Shown here one piece after another: positions 16,859 through 25,246 of a stretch of 64,000 bases of DNA (positions within the stretch are counted from its first letter, which is position 1; every line of letters begins with the position of its first letter). A model generated the notes under the pieces. The model saw only the letters and a program-made list of their open reading frames with translations, did no database searches and had not been told where the DNA came from. Source of the stretch: Leucobacter edaphi (GTDB lineage Bacteria > Actinomycetota > Actinomycetes > Actinomycetales > Microbacteriaceae); contig NZ_JAEHOI010000005.1 of assembly GCF_016522535.1 (NCBI RefSeq), forward strand, positions 186,001 to 250,000, written 5' to 3'. The position numbers were made by a program, and so were the translations under genes.

Positions 16859-18313
16859 ATGGCGGATATCCAGACGGCTGCTGGCGGCGCGAGCGAGGGG
16901 TCGGGCGCATTCGCGGGGGCCGGCGCGGGTGCCGGCGCGAGCGACGGGTCCGGATCGGACGTCGACGTCGACGTCGTCGTGATCGGGGCGGGGTTCGCGG
17001 GCCTCGTGGCCGCGCGCGAACTCGGCCGCGCGGGGAAGCGCGTGCTCGTTCTCGAGGCGCGTGACCGCGTCGGCGGGCGCACCTGGACCGACCATCGCCT
17101 CGGGCACGATCTCGAGCTCGGCGGCACCTGGGTGCACTGGGTGCAGCCGCACACCTGGGCGGAGATGACCCGCTACGGGCGCGACATCGTGCGCAGCCCG
17201 ATGGCCGAGGAGGCGTACTGGCTCGGTGCCGGCGGCGAGCGCCGCACGGGGTCTCTCGACGACTTCATGGCCGTGATCGACGAGGGCCAGGCGCGCCTGC
17301 TCGAGCGGGTGAACGAGGCGATGCCGCGCGGCGTGGATCCGCTGACGGGGGCGATCCAGGAGCTCGACGGGCAGTCGATCCAGGATCGCTTCGAGGAGCT
17401 CGGGCTCGACGATGAGGCGCGCGCCGCGAACGAGTCGGTCTGGGTGGGCCACGTGAACGCGCCGCTCGATAAGGTGGGCATGTCGAGCGCGTACCGCTGG
17501 GCGGCCGCGACGGGCGGGCACTGGGAGCTCATGCACGAGGCGTCGGCGACGTATCGCGTGGTGGGCGGCATGTCGGACTGGACTGCCGCGATCGCCCGCG
17601 ATGTCCCCGGCGAGATCCGCTTCGGCACGACGGTCGCGGCGGTCACGGACGATGGCGACTCAGTCACCGTCGAAACCGCCGATGGCGAACGCATCCGCGC
17701 CGGCCGGGTGGTCTCGACGTTGCCGATCAACGCGATCACCGGCGTGCGTTTCTCACCGGAGCTGCCCGAGGTGTGGCGGCGCGCTGCGGCGGAGACGGTC
17801 GCCTCGCAGGGGACGAAAGTGTGGATCAAGGTTCGGGGCGAGATCCCCCGCTTCTTCGCCTACGGCACCCAGGATCATCCGCTGTCCGTCCTCAAGAGCG
17901 AGTATCCGGGTGTCGACGACGACGGCTCGGCGCACACGATCCTCGTCGGCTTCGGTCCGGATCATACGCGGATCGACGTCACCGATGTCGGCGCTGTGCA
18001 GGCGGCCGTCGATGCCGTTCGCCCGGGCCTCGAGGTCGTCGAGGTCACGGCGCACGACTGGATGACGGACCCGCTGTCGCGCAACACGTGGATGACCCAT
18101 CGGCCCGGCCAGCTCACCAGGGATCTGCGCGAGCTGCAGCAGACCTCGGGCCGCGTCCACTTCGCGACGACCGATAACGCCGATCTCTGGGGCGGCTTCA
18201 TCGACGGCGCGATCGAGAGCGGACTGCGCGAGGCGCGACGGATCATCGACGCGGACGCGGGGGTCGGGGCACCGGCGCAGGCGCAGCAGCGAAGCGGTGT
18301 CGCCGCGGAATAG
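16859..18313 (+). CDS. flavin-containing amine oxidase family protein (FAD) 2
   Basis: 484 aa flavin amine oxidase. A low-complexity leader of about 33 residues (Gly, Ala, Ser, Asp) precedes the FAD motif VVVIGAGFAGLVAARELG (39-56) and GGRTW (72-76). GGTWVHWVQPHTW lies near the substrate site. The C-terminus has WGGFIDGAIESGLREARR in place of the usual W-x-G-Y/E motif. The ATG at 16859 follows GAGAGGAGCATC. It is distinct from amine oxidase 1 (longer, different active-site segments), so the pair probably handles different amines. A 266-bp gap separates it from the mutase gene. Confidence 0.87.
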   Translation: MADIQTAAGGASEGSGAFAGAGAGAGASDGSGSDVDVDVVVIGAGFAGLVAARELGRAGKRVLVLEARDRVGGRTWTDHRLGHDLELGGTWVHWVQPHTWAEMTRYGRDIVRSPMAEEAYWLGAGGERRTGSLDDFMAVIDEGQARLLERVNEAMPRGVDPLTGAIQELDGQSIQDRFEELGLDDEARAANESVWVGHVNAPLDKVGMSSAYRWAAATGGHWELMHEASATYRVVGGMSDWTAAIARDVPGEIRFGTTVAAVTDDGDSVTVETADGERIRAGRVVSTLPINAITGVRFSPELPEVWRRAAAETVASQGTKVWIKVRGEIPRFFAYGTQDHPLSVLKSEYPGVDDDGSAHTILVGFGPDHTRIDVTDVGAVQAAVDAVRPGLEVVEVTAHDWMTDPLSRNTWMTHRPGQLTRDLRELQQTSGRVHFATTDNADLWGGFIDGAIESGLREARRIIDADAGVGAPAQAQQRSGVAAE

Positions 18314-18579
18314 CGGGTTCCGGGGCGTCGGGGCCGCGCCCTGCGCCCCGCTCCCCCGCGGCGCGCGCCCGCTCCGCTCTCCCGTCTCGCTCTCCCGCCG
18401 CGCTCCCCGGCGCGTGATCGCCCGAGACACGGGGCATTTGACCCAACCTCGAATTTACTCGTGAACACGCGCCCGACCAGGCGGAAACCCCCGCGGCTCC
18501 ACGGCAACCACGCCGGTTCAGGGGTCGCGCGAGTGGTAACTTGAAGCCACGCGCTCTCCGCAGGAAGGGGTACCCCGCA

Positions 18580-20373
18580 ATGGTCGGACCGGATAGCAAG
18601 GCGGCCGCGGCCGCCGTGGCGGCCCGCGTGGCCGAGGCCGAGGCCTGGGCGGACGCCGATCCCGATCCGATCACGCGCGCCGAGGCCCGCAACCTGGTCG
18701 CCCGCGCACGGTCCGGCACCGCCGAAGCGATCGCCGAGCTGGAGGACGCGTTCGGATCCCGACTCGCGTTCGGAACCGCCGGCCTGCGCGGCGAACTCGG
18801 GGCCGGCCCGCGCCGCATGAACCGCGTCGTGGTCTCGCAGACGAGCGCCGGGTTCGCCGCGTTCCTCCTGGAGCGGGCCGCGCGCGGCGAGACCTCGAAC
18901 CCGCCGAGCATCGTCATCGGCTACGACGGGCGCGTCAACTCCGACGTCTTCGCTCGCGACGCGGCCGAGATCATGGCGGGCGCTGGCGTGCAGGTGCACC
19001 TCCTGCCCGAGCCGGGTCCGACCCCGCTCACGGCCTTCGCGGTGCGCCACCTCGGCGTCTCAGCCGGGGTCATGGTGACGGCCAGCCACAATCCGCCCCG
19101 GGACAACGGGTACAAGGTCTATCTCGGCGATGCCGATGCGGGATCCCAGATCATCCCGCCGATCGATGGAATGATCGCCGAGCGGATCGAGGCCGCAGCC
19201 CGAGGCCCCGTTGGCGAGCTCCCGCGCTCGACGCACTATGTCGTGCTCGGGAATGCCGTTGCGGACGCCTACGTCGCGGAGACCGCTGCGGCCGTCGTGG
19301 CCGGACTCCCCGTCGATGCCGAGCGCCCCGACGTGGTGCTCGGCAGGGACACCGAGCTCAAGATCGCCTACACGGCCATGCACGGCGTCGGCGCCGATAT
19401 CGCCCGCCGCGTCTTCGCCTCATGCGGGCTGCCGTCGGTCACCGCGGTCGCCGCGCAGGATCGACCGGACGGGGCGTTCCCCACGGTCGATTTCCCGAAC
19501 CCGGAGGAGCCAGGAGCGCTCGATCTCGCCGAGCGCACCGCCGCCGAGATCGGCGCCGACCTCATCGTCGCTCACGATCCCGACGCGGATCGCCTCGCGA
19601 TCGCGATCCCGCGGACCGATGGCGGTGGCGGCTACCGTCGGCTCACGGGGAACGAGCTCGGCCTGCTCCTCGGCTGGCGCGCCGCCGAGCGTGCGCGCGT
19701 GCGGGCCTCCTGCTCGGGTGAGCGGCTCACGGGAGCGCTGGCCTGCACCATCGTGTCCTCCCCCGCGCTGCGCGCCGTCGCCGACGACTACGGCCTCGAC
19801 TACTCCGAGACCCTGTCGGGCTTCAAGTGGGTGTCTCGGGTCCCCGGTCTGCTGTTCGGCTTCGAGGAGGCGCTCGGCTATCTCACCCACCCGGAGATCG
19901 TGCGCGACAAGGACGGCATCTCCGCCTCCGCTGACGCCATTGCGATGGTCCGTGAGCTCCGGGCCGCGGGCCGCAGTGTGCAGGATCTCCTCGACGACGC
20001 GAGCGAGCGCTTCGGTCACTTCTCGAGCAGCCAGGTGACCGTTCGGCTCGACTCGATGCCGGCAGCCTCCGCCCTCGCCGCGGCGATTCGTGCCGATCCG
20101 CCCGCCGATTTCGGTGGAGTCGCCGTCGCGTCAGCGCGTGACCTGCTCGATCCGGGCGCCGCGGCCGTCGCCGCCGACGTGCTCCGCTACGACCTCGCGG
20201 ACGGCTCACGCGTGATGATCCGCCCGAGCGGCACCGAGCCCAAGCTGAAGGTGTACCTCGACACGTTCTCCGCCGAAGGCACCGCCGCCGAGCGCCGCGC
20301 CGCCGCAGAGTCGGCTCTCGGTGCGCTCGAGGCGGCCGTGCGCGCGCGGCTCGACGCGTACCAGGGCGCGTAG
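18580..20373 (+). CDS. phospho-sugar mutase (phosphomannomutase/phosphopentomutase-like)
   Basis: 597 aa alpha-D-phosphohexomutase superfamily enzyme. The catalytic serine loop is TASHNPPRDNG (Ser169), the metal-binding loop DPDADR (333-338), the sugar-binding loop GFEEALGYL, and the C-terminal phosphate loop RPSGTEPKLKVY. The ATG at 18580 lies 10-12 nt after AGGAAGGGG. A TTG further upstream would add a non-conserved leader. In nucleoside catabolism the PNP and thymidine phosphorylase products need conversion of (deoxy)ribose-1-P to the 5-P form, and the placement near deoA makes that role plausible. Glucose- or mannose-phosphate mutase activity is equally possible. Confidence 0.9.
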   Translation: MVGPDSKAAAAAVAARVAEAEAWADADPDPITRAEARNLVARARSGTAEAIAELEDAFGSRLAFGTAGLRGELGAGPRRMNRVVVSQTSAGFAAFLLERAARGETSNPPSIVIGYDGRVNSDVFARDAAEIMAGAGVQVHLLPEPGPTPLTAFAVRHLGVSAGVMVTASHNPPRDNGYKVYLGDADAGSQIIPPIDGMIAERIEAAARGPVGELPRSTHYVVLGNAVADAYVAETAAAVVAGLPVDAERPDVVLGRDTELKIAYTAMHGVGADIARRVFASCGLPSVTAVAAQDRPDGAFPTVDFPNPEEPGALDLAERTAAEIGADLIVAHDPDADRLAIAIPRTDGGGGYRRLTGNELGLLLGWRAAERARVRASCSGERLTGALACTIVSSPALRAVADDYGLDYSETLSGFKWVSRVPGLLFGFEEALGYLTHPEIVRDKDGISASADAIAMVRELRAAGRSVQDLLDDASERFGHFSSSQVTVRLDSMPAASALAAAIRADPPADFGGVAVASARDLLDPGAAAVAADVLRYDLADGSRVMIRPSGTEPKLKVYLDTFSAEGTAAERRAAAESALGALEAAVRARLDAYQGA

Positions 20374-20406
20374 GGCAGCGGGCCCGGGCGGAACGGAGTC
20401 TGGCGC

Positions 20407-21726
20407 GTGGAACCCCAACGTGACGAAGGGCTGGAGGATTCGGGTCGGGATCCGGACCTCGGATCCAGATCGGTATCCGGCTCGGCATCGGGATCGAGAT
20501 CCGGATCGGGCTCGGGATCGAGATCCGGATCGGGCTCGGGATCCGGACGCGGTCCGGAGCTCCCGTCGGGCGTGATCTCGTGGACGCCGGAGCTCGCCGC
20601 CGCGCAATTGCGGGCGCCCGGCCCCTCCGACGACAAGTACCGGCGGGGCGTACTCTCGCTGCGCACCGGTTCCTCCGCGTACCCCGGCGCCGCGGTGCTC
20701 GGCGTCGAGGCCGCCTGGCGCACGGGCGTCGGACTGCTTCGGTACGAGCCGCCGATCGACGACCTCCCACCCCGCTTCGAGCTGCTCTCCCCCGCGGCCG
20801 CCGTGCTCGCCGCACGGCCCGAGACGGTGTTCGGCGTGGATCCCGCGGGACGCACCGACGCCTGGCTCATCGGTTCTGGCACGGATCCCGCGCGCTCCTC
20901 CGCGGCCGAGGCGGCCGCGCTGCGCGAGGTGCTCACGGGCGCCGCGCCGGTTGTGGTTGACGCGGGCGCGCTGCGGCTCGCGGTCGAGATTCGCGGCTTC
21001 GCGATCGGGCGGGCGGCATCGGCGGCGGACCGCTCGCTGTTCCGGCGAGGTGATGCGCGTCGCGGATCGGCCACCACGGCCGGCGCCGGACCGTTCGGCC
21101 CACCCCTGATACTGACCCCCCACGCAGGCGAGTTCGCGACGCTGTGGTCAGACCTCGACTTGGGTCCACTGCCCGGAGATGCGACGGCCCCCGTCCCTGC
21201 GACGCATGCCGATCGCCCCGCCGCACCGCGTGCCGATCGCCCCACCGCACCGCGCCTCACGGAACGCCTCTCCGCGCGCGCCGACGCCGCCGCGGCGCTC
21301 GCCGCCCGCGTTAGGGCGACCGTGCTGCTGAAGGGTTCCGTTACGCTCGTCGCGACCCCGGACGGCCAGGTGCTGGCCTCCGGCCCGGCGACGCCGTGGC
21401 TCGCAACGGCGGGTACCGGCGACGTGCTCGCGGGAATCCTCGGGGCGCTCGTCGCCTCACGCGCAGCCGAGATCCGCGAGGACCCCGAACTCCTCGGCCC
21501 GCTCGGCGCGACGGCGGCCCTTCTGCACGACGTAGCGGCGCGGACCGCGGCGGGTGACGACTCGGTGGTTGCTGGGCACACGCCCTCCTCCCACGCCCTG
21601 GCCGAATCCCCAGATCCGGGGGTTGCCGCCCCGTCCGGCCGGCCGATCACCGCGCTCGACGTGGCGCACGCCCTGCCACAGGCGGTCGCTTCGCTCCTCG
21701 CGCTTGCGCCGCCGTCGCAGCCCTGA
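20407..21726 (+). CDS. nnrD: ADP-dependent NAD(P)H-hydrate dehydratase (YjeF C-terminal type) with repeat-rich extension
   Basis: Metabolite-repair enzyme that dehydrates S-NAD(P)HX. The ribokinase-like core runs from about residue 55 and has RRGVLSLRTGSSAYPGAAVLG, ILTPHAGEF and the signature ATAGTGDVLAGILGALVA. At 439 aa it is much longer than usual, about 280. The first 50 residues are Ser/Gly/Arg repeats encoded by GATC-rich tandem DNA, and two further low-complexity insertions occur near 225-245 and 265-290. The true start may be downstream of the repeats. No epimerase (YjeF N-terminal) domain is fused. Confidence 0.8.
   Translation: MEPQRDEGLEDSGRDPDLGSRSVSGSASGSRSGSGSGSRSGSGSGSGRGPELPSGVISWTPELAAAQLRAPGPSDDKYRRGVLSLRTGSSAYPGAAVLGVEAAWRTGVGLLRYEPPIDDLPPRFELLSPAAAVLAARPETVFGVDPAGRTDAWLIGSGTDPARSSAAEAAALREVLTGAAPVVVDAGALRLAVEIRGFAIGRAASAADRSLFRRGDARRGSATTAGAGPFGPPLILTPHAGEFATLWSDLDLGPLPGDATAPVPATHADRPAAPRADRPTAPRLTERLSARADAAAALAARVRATVLLKGSVTLVATPDGQVLASGPATPWLATAGTGDVLAGILGALVASRAAEIREDPELLGPLGATAALLHDVAARTAAGDDSVVAGHTPSSHALAESPDPGVAAPSGRPITALDVAHALPQAVASLLALAPPSQP
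20491..20538 (+). repeat. perfect 24-bp tandem duplication in nnrD 5' region
   Basis: Two identical 24-bp units, 20491-20514 and 20515-20538, made of GGATC-rich sequence and flanked by similar degenerate copies from about 20455 to 20550. They encode repeated Ser-Gly/Ser-Arg residues. Confidence 0.9.
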
Positions 21727-21796
21727 TCCCCGCTGGCCTGCGATCGGAAGGTTCCCTCCCACGACCGCGCGCCTGAACGCCGGCACCCCGAGCATC

Positions 21797-21916
21797 GGCG
21801 CGCGTCCATCGGCGCGCATTCACCCGCGCGCGTTCACCCGCGCATTCACCGGCGCGCGTTCACCCGCGCATTCACCGGCGCGCGTCCATCCGCGCATTCA
21901 CCAGCGCGCCTTCACC
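21797..21916. repeat. tandem 12-14 bp repeats beside palindrome copy 2
   Basis: About nine imperfect units alternating GGCGCGCGTTCACC and CGCGCATTCACC, in non-coding DNA between nnrD and deoA, both of which end here. Directly followed by the AT-rich palindrome at 21938. Confidence 0.85.
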
Positions 21917-21937
21917 CAGCCCCATCGCGGCGTTCAG

Positions 21938-22010
21938 AAACAGAGCAATGTGCGATTCCGAAGCCCGAATTCGCGATTTTCGACTCTATATTCTGCACAT
22001 CGCTCTGTTT
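21938..22010. repeat. AT-rich 73-bp palindrome, copy 2
   Basis: The arms AAACAGAGCAATGTGC and GCACATCGCTCTGTTT are complementary over 16 bp with one mismatch, separated by 41 nt that include AATTCGCGATT. It sits between convergent nnrD and deoA stops. It is homologous in length and internal order to the element at 9465-9536. Confidence 0.8.
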
Positions 22011-22046
22011 GTGCACGCCCTGCTCGAGCGTCCCAGCTCGCAGCCC

Positions 22047-23366
22047 CTACGCCGTCACGCGACCCGCGACGAGGGGACGTTCCGGCGCGGCGCCCCACTC
22101 GATCGCGGTGCCGAGCGCCTCGAGCCCGCGGGCGAGCCTTCCCGCGTTGTCGCAGGACACCTCGAACAGTGCATCGCCTTCCCGCACGCGGTCTCCAGGT
22201 CGCACCAGCACCTCGACGCCGGCCGCGTGATCCACCGGGTCCCCGGGCCGGACGCGACCGGCCCCGAGACGCCAGGCACCGACTCCAACGGCTCGTGCGT
22301 CGACGCGAGCGATTTCACCGTCGCGGTCCGCGCGCACGATCTCGGTTTCACGTGCAACGGGGAGCGGGGCATCGGGATCGCCACCCTGGGCGCTGATCAT
22401 GCGCCGCCAGGCGTCCATCGCCCGGCCGTCGGAAAGCGCGGGCGCCGGATCCACGTCCCCGAGTCCGGCGAGGTCGAGCATTTCGCGGGCGAGCGCGAGG
22501 GTCAGCGCGACCGTGTCGGCCGGTCCGCCGCCGGCGAGCACCTCGACCGATTCGCGCACCTCGTTGGCGTTGCCGACGGCACGGCCGAGGGGCGCATCCA
22601 TGTCGGTGAGCAGCGCGACGGTCGGCAGGCCCGAGTCGGTGCCGAGGTCCACCATCGTGCGGGCGAGCTCCTGCGCGTCCGCGACCGACGGCAGGAAAGC
22701 GCCCGATCCGAACTTCACGTCGAGCACGAGCCCCCCGGCGCCCTCCGCGATCTTCTTGCTCATGATCGAGGACGCGATGAGCGGGACCGCCGCGACCGTC
22801 CCGGTGACGTCGCGCAGCGCGTACAGCTTCTTGTCGGCGGGCGCGAGCCCGGATCCAGCGGCGCAGATCACCCCGCCGATCTCGCGAAGCATTGCGGTCA
22901 TCTCGTCGTTCGTGAGCTCCGCACGCCAGCCCGGGATCGACTCGAGCTTGTCGAGCGTGCCGCCGGTGTGCCCGAGCCCGCGGCCCGAGAGCTGCGGCAC
23001 GGCGACGCCGAGCGACGCGAGGAGCGGCACGAGTGGCAGCGTGGTCTTGTCGCCCACTCCGCCGGTCGAGTGCTTGTCGATCGCGGGACGGCCGAGCCCG
23101 GAAAAGTCCATGCGCTCGCCGCTCGCGATGATCGCGTCGGTGAGGGCGCGGATCTCGCCCCGCTCCATTCCCTGGATCACAATCGCCATCAGGAGGGAGC
23201 TCATCTGTTCCGGGGCGACGACACCGCGGGTGAAGGCGTCGACGAGCCAGGCAATCTCGGGGTCGCTGAGCTGCCCGGCGAAGCGCTTTCGCCCGATCAG
23301 GTCGACGACATCGAAGGGTTCGACGGACCGGGCGGGTCCGCCCGTTGGCGCGGATTCAAGGGTCAT
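22047..23366 (-). CDS. deoA: thymidine phosphorylase
   Basis: 439 aa. Phosphorolysis of thymidine or deoxyuridine to base and deoxyribose-1-phosphate in the cytosol. Phosphate-binding KHSTGGVGDK (98-107) and the family signature SGRGLGHTGGTLDKLE (127-142) are intact, followed by SSIMSKKIAEG. The length matches the family. The ATG at 23366 follows a 99-nt gap after the membrane-protein gene upstream. Together with the phosphorylase at 1054 and the mutase at 18580 it provides nucleoside salvage. Cytidine deaminase, a frequent neighbour, is not in the window. Confidence 0.93.
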   Translation of the reverse strand: MTLESAPTGGPARSVEPFDVVDLIGRKRFAGQLSDPEIAWLVDAFTRGVVAPEQMSSLLMAIVIQGMERGEIRALTDAIIASGERMDFSGLGRPAIDKHSTGGVGDKTTLPLVPLLASLGVAVPQLSGRGLGHTGGTLDKLESIPGWRAELTNDEMTAMLREIGGVICAAGSGLAPADKKLYALRDVTGTVAAVPLIASSIMSKKIAEGAGGLVLDVKFGSGAFLPSVADAQELARTMVDLGTDSGLPTVALLTDMDAPLGRAVGNANEVRESVEVLAGGGPADTVALTLALAREMLDLAGLGDVDPAPALSDGRAMDAWRRMISAQGGDPDAPLPVARETEIVRADRDGEIARVDARAVGVGAWRLGAGRVRPGDPVDHAAGVEVLVRPGDRVREGDALFEVSCDNAGRLARGLEALGTAIEWGAAPERPLVAGRVTA

Positions 23367-23465
23367 GATCCCAGCGTAGGCGGTCGAACCGTGGCGCCGC
23401 AGGGAGTCGAGATGCCTCCGCGCCGCGCGGTCCGGGCGGTCTCGAGGACGCGCGGTCCAGGCGAG

Positions 23466-24443
23466 CTAGAAGATCTCGGTCCCGGCCGCCGGCAGACCGA
23501 GTTCGCGATCCATTCCGGTCGCGATCCAGCACGCCGTGAGCAAGAGGGTGCGGCACACGAAGTTAAACCAGAGCAGCAGGCCGACGAGGACCGCGAAGGT
23601 GGCGAGCAGCGGGTTGCTCGTGGCGCCGACCAGGAGTTCTGCTCCGAGGATCTTCAGGCCGAGCAGCACGAGCCCGCCGAGGGAGCACCCCGTGATGAGG
23701 GGCCACTTCGGCACGTTCACCTCGGCGAGGATGCGGTGCATCGCGATCAGCACGAGCACGTCGAAGACGTACATCGCCCCGTATCGGGCGAAGGTGCCGA
23801 GTCCGCCGAGGAACCAGCTGGAGGGGTCCACCCCCATCCAGTCGGCCACGCCCTGCGTGAAGTTGGAGCTCAGGACCGTGAGCGCGGCGGAGACCACGAT
23901 CGCGATGCCGAATCCGAGTGCGAGGATGAGGTCGCGCAGTTTGAGGAGCAGGAAGTTGCGGTACTGCTTCACCTCGAGACCGAAGATGATCCTGATGGAG
24001 CGGCGTGTTCCGGTGAACCAGTTGAGCGCGACGCCGAGCAGCGCGATACCCGCCGCGACGCTCGTCCAGGTGAGGGCCTGGTTTCTGAGCAGCAGGCTGA
24101 GGCTGACGGCGCCCTGTTGGCCGTTGACGGCGAGGAGTCCCGGCACGGAGACGTTGATGAGGTTGACGAGCGAGTCGAGGAGTTCGGGGCGGCTGCGCAG
24201 CACGATCCCGAACAGGCCGAAGCCGACCCACAGCGCCGCGAATACCGCGAAGAGTGCCTGGTAGCTCATGCCGCCGGACAGGACGTTGCCGCCGGAGTTC
24301 ACGAAGTGGGAGAAGGTGCGCCACGGGTGGGTGCGCTGCACGCGATCCCAGAATCGGGTTCCTCGCCGAACCGCGGCGGAGACGACGGACGCCCCGGACT
24401 CCTTGCCCGGGTCTGGGCTGGAGTTTCGGGGCGTCGTCGTCAC
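23466..24443 (-). CDS. YihY/virulence factor BrkB family membrane protein
   Basis: 325 aa integral membrane protein. After a cytosolic N-terminus (HPWRTFSHFVNSGGNVLSGGMSYQALFAVFAALWVGFGLFG) about six hydrophobic helices follow. The SGGMSYQALFA segment and the final LWFNFVCRTLLLTACWIA match the YihY/BrkB pattern. The family has no firmly established function despite early annotation as RNase BN. The GTG at 24443 is 35 nt after the sdhB stop but has only a weak ribosome-binding site, so a start a few codons away is possible. It may be read through from the sdh operon. Confidence 0.8.
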   Translation of the reverse strand: MTTTPRNSSPDPGKESGASVVSAAVRRGTRFWDRVQRTHPWRTFSHFVNSGGNVLSGGMSYQALFAVFAALWVGFGLFGIVLRSRPELLDSLVNLINVSVPGLLAVNGQQGAVSLSLLLRNQALTWTSVAAGIALLGVALNWFTGTRRSIRIIFGLEVKQYRNFLLLKLRDLILALGFGIAIVVSAALTVLSSNFTQGVADWMGVDPSSWFLGGLGTFARYGAMYVFDVLVLIAMHRILAEVNVPKWPLITGCSLGGLVLLGLKILGAELLVGATSNPLLATFAVLVGLLLWFNFVCRTLLLTACWIATGMDRELGLPAAGTEIF

Positions 24444-24478
24444 TGAGCGGGTGCGCTGCTTCGGTGAAGCTGCGCGCC

Positions 24479-25243
24479 TCAGGAGGCCTTGCCGGTGCGG
24501 ATGGCCGCCTTCACCTCGGCGATCGCCTTCGTCACCTGGATGCCACGGGGGCACGCGTCGGTGCAGTTGAAGGTGGTGCGGCAGCGCCACACGCCCTCGG
24601 TGTCGTTGAGGATGTCGAGGCGGACCTGCGCCTGGTCGTCACGCGAGTCGAAGATGAAGCGGTGCGCGTTGACGATCGCGGCGGGCCCGAAGTACTGGCC
24701 GTCGGTCCAGAACACGGGGCACGAGGTGGTGCAGGCCGCGCACAGGATGCACTTGGTGGTGTCGTCGAAGCGCTCGCGATCCTCGATGGACTGGATGCGC
24801 TCGTGGCCGGGCTCGGGTGCGCTGCTCGACTGCAGGAAGGGCTGCACCTCACGGTAGGCCGCGAAGAACGGCTCCATGTCGACGATCAGGTCCTTTTCGA
24901 GCGGGAGGCCCTTGATCGCCTCGACGTAGATCGGCTTCGAGATGTCGAGGTCCTTGATCAGCGTCTTGCAGGCGAGACGGTTGCGGCCGTTGATGCGCAT
25001 CGCATCGGAGCCGCAAATGCCGTGTGCGCAGGAGCGGCGGAACGACAGGCTGCCGTCCTGGTCCCACTTGATGCGGTGGAGGGCGTCGAGGATGCGATCC
25101 GTCGGGTACATCTCGACGTCGAAGTCCTCCCAGTAGGCCTCGCGGCCCGACTCGGGCAGGTAGCGCCGGATCAGAAGGGTGACGGTGAACGGCTTGGGCG
25201 CGTCTTCGACCTGTGCCGGAGCCTCAGCGGTAACGGTGCTCAT
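24479..25243 (-). CDS. sdhB: succinate dehydrogenase iron-sulfur subunit
   Basis: 254 aa subunit that passes electrons from the flavoprotein to the membrane quinone. The [2Fe-2S] ligands are in SCAHGICGSDAM (C72, C77, Asp80 as third-position ligand) plus C92. CILCAACTTSCP (C165, C168, C171, C175) and CRTTFNCTDACPRG supply the other two clusters. It is the last sdh gene, after sdhA with a 3-nt gap. Confidence 0.96.
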   Translation of the reverse strand: MSTVTAEAPAQVEDAPKPFTVTLLIRRYLPESGREAYWEDFDVEMYPTDRILDALHRIKWDQDGSLSFRRSCAHGICGSDAMRINGRNRLACKTLIKDLDISKPIYVEAIKGLPLEKDLIVDMEPFFAAYREVQPFLQSSSAPEPGHERIQSIEDRERFDDTTKCILCAACTTSCPVFWTDGQYFGPAAIVNAHRFIFDSRDDQAQVRLDILNDTEGVWRCRTTFNCTDACPRGIQVTKAIAEVKAAIRTGKAS

Positions 25244-25246
25244 GAC

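Noticed and set aside
21797-21916. CRISPR array
   Set aside because: Units of 12-14 bp follow each other without unique spacers, so this is a simple tandem repeat and not repeat-spacer structure.
21948-24446. 832-codon open frame on the plus strand
   Set aside because: Antisense to deoA and the YihY-like gene, with no recognisable domain and Arg/Glu/His-rich composition.
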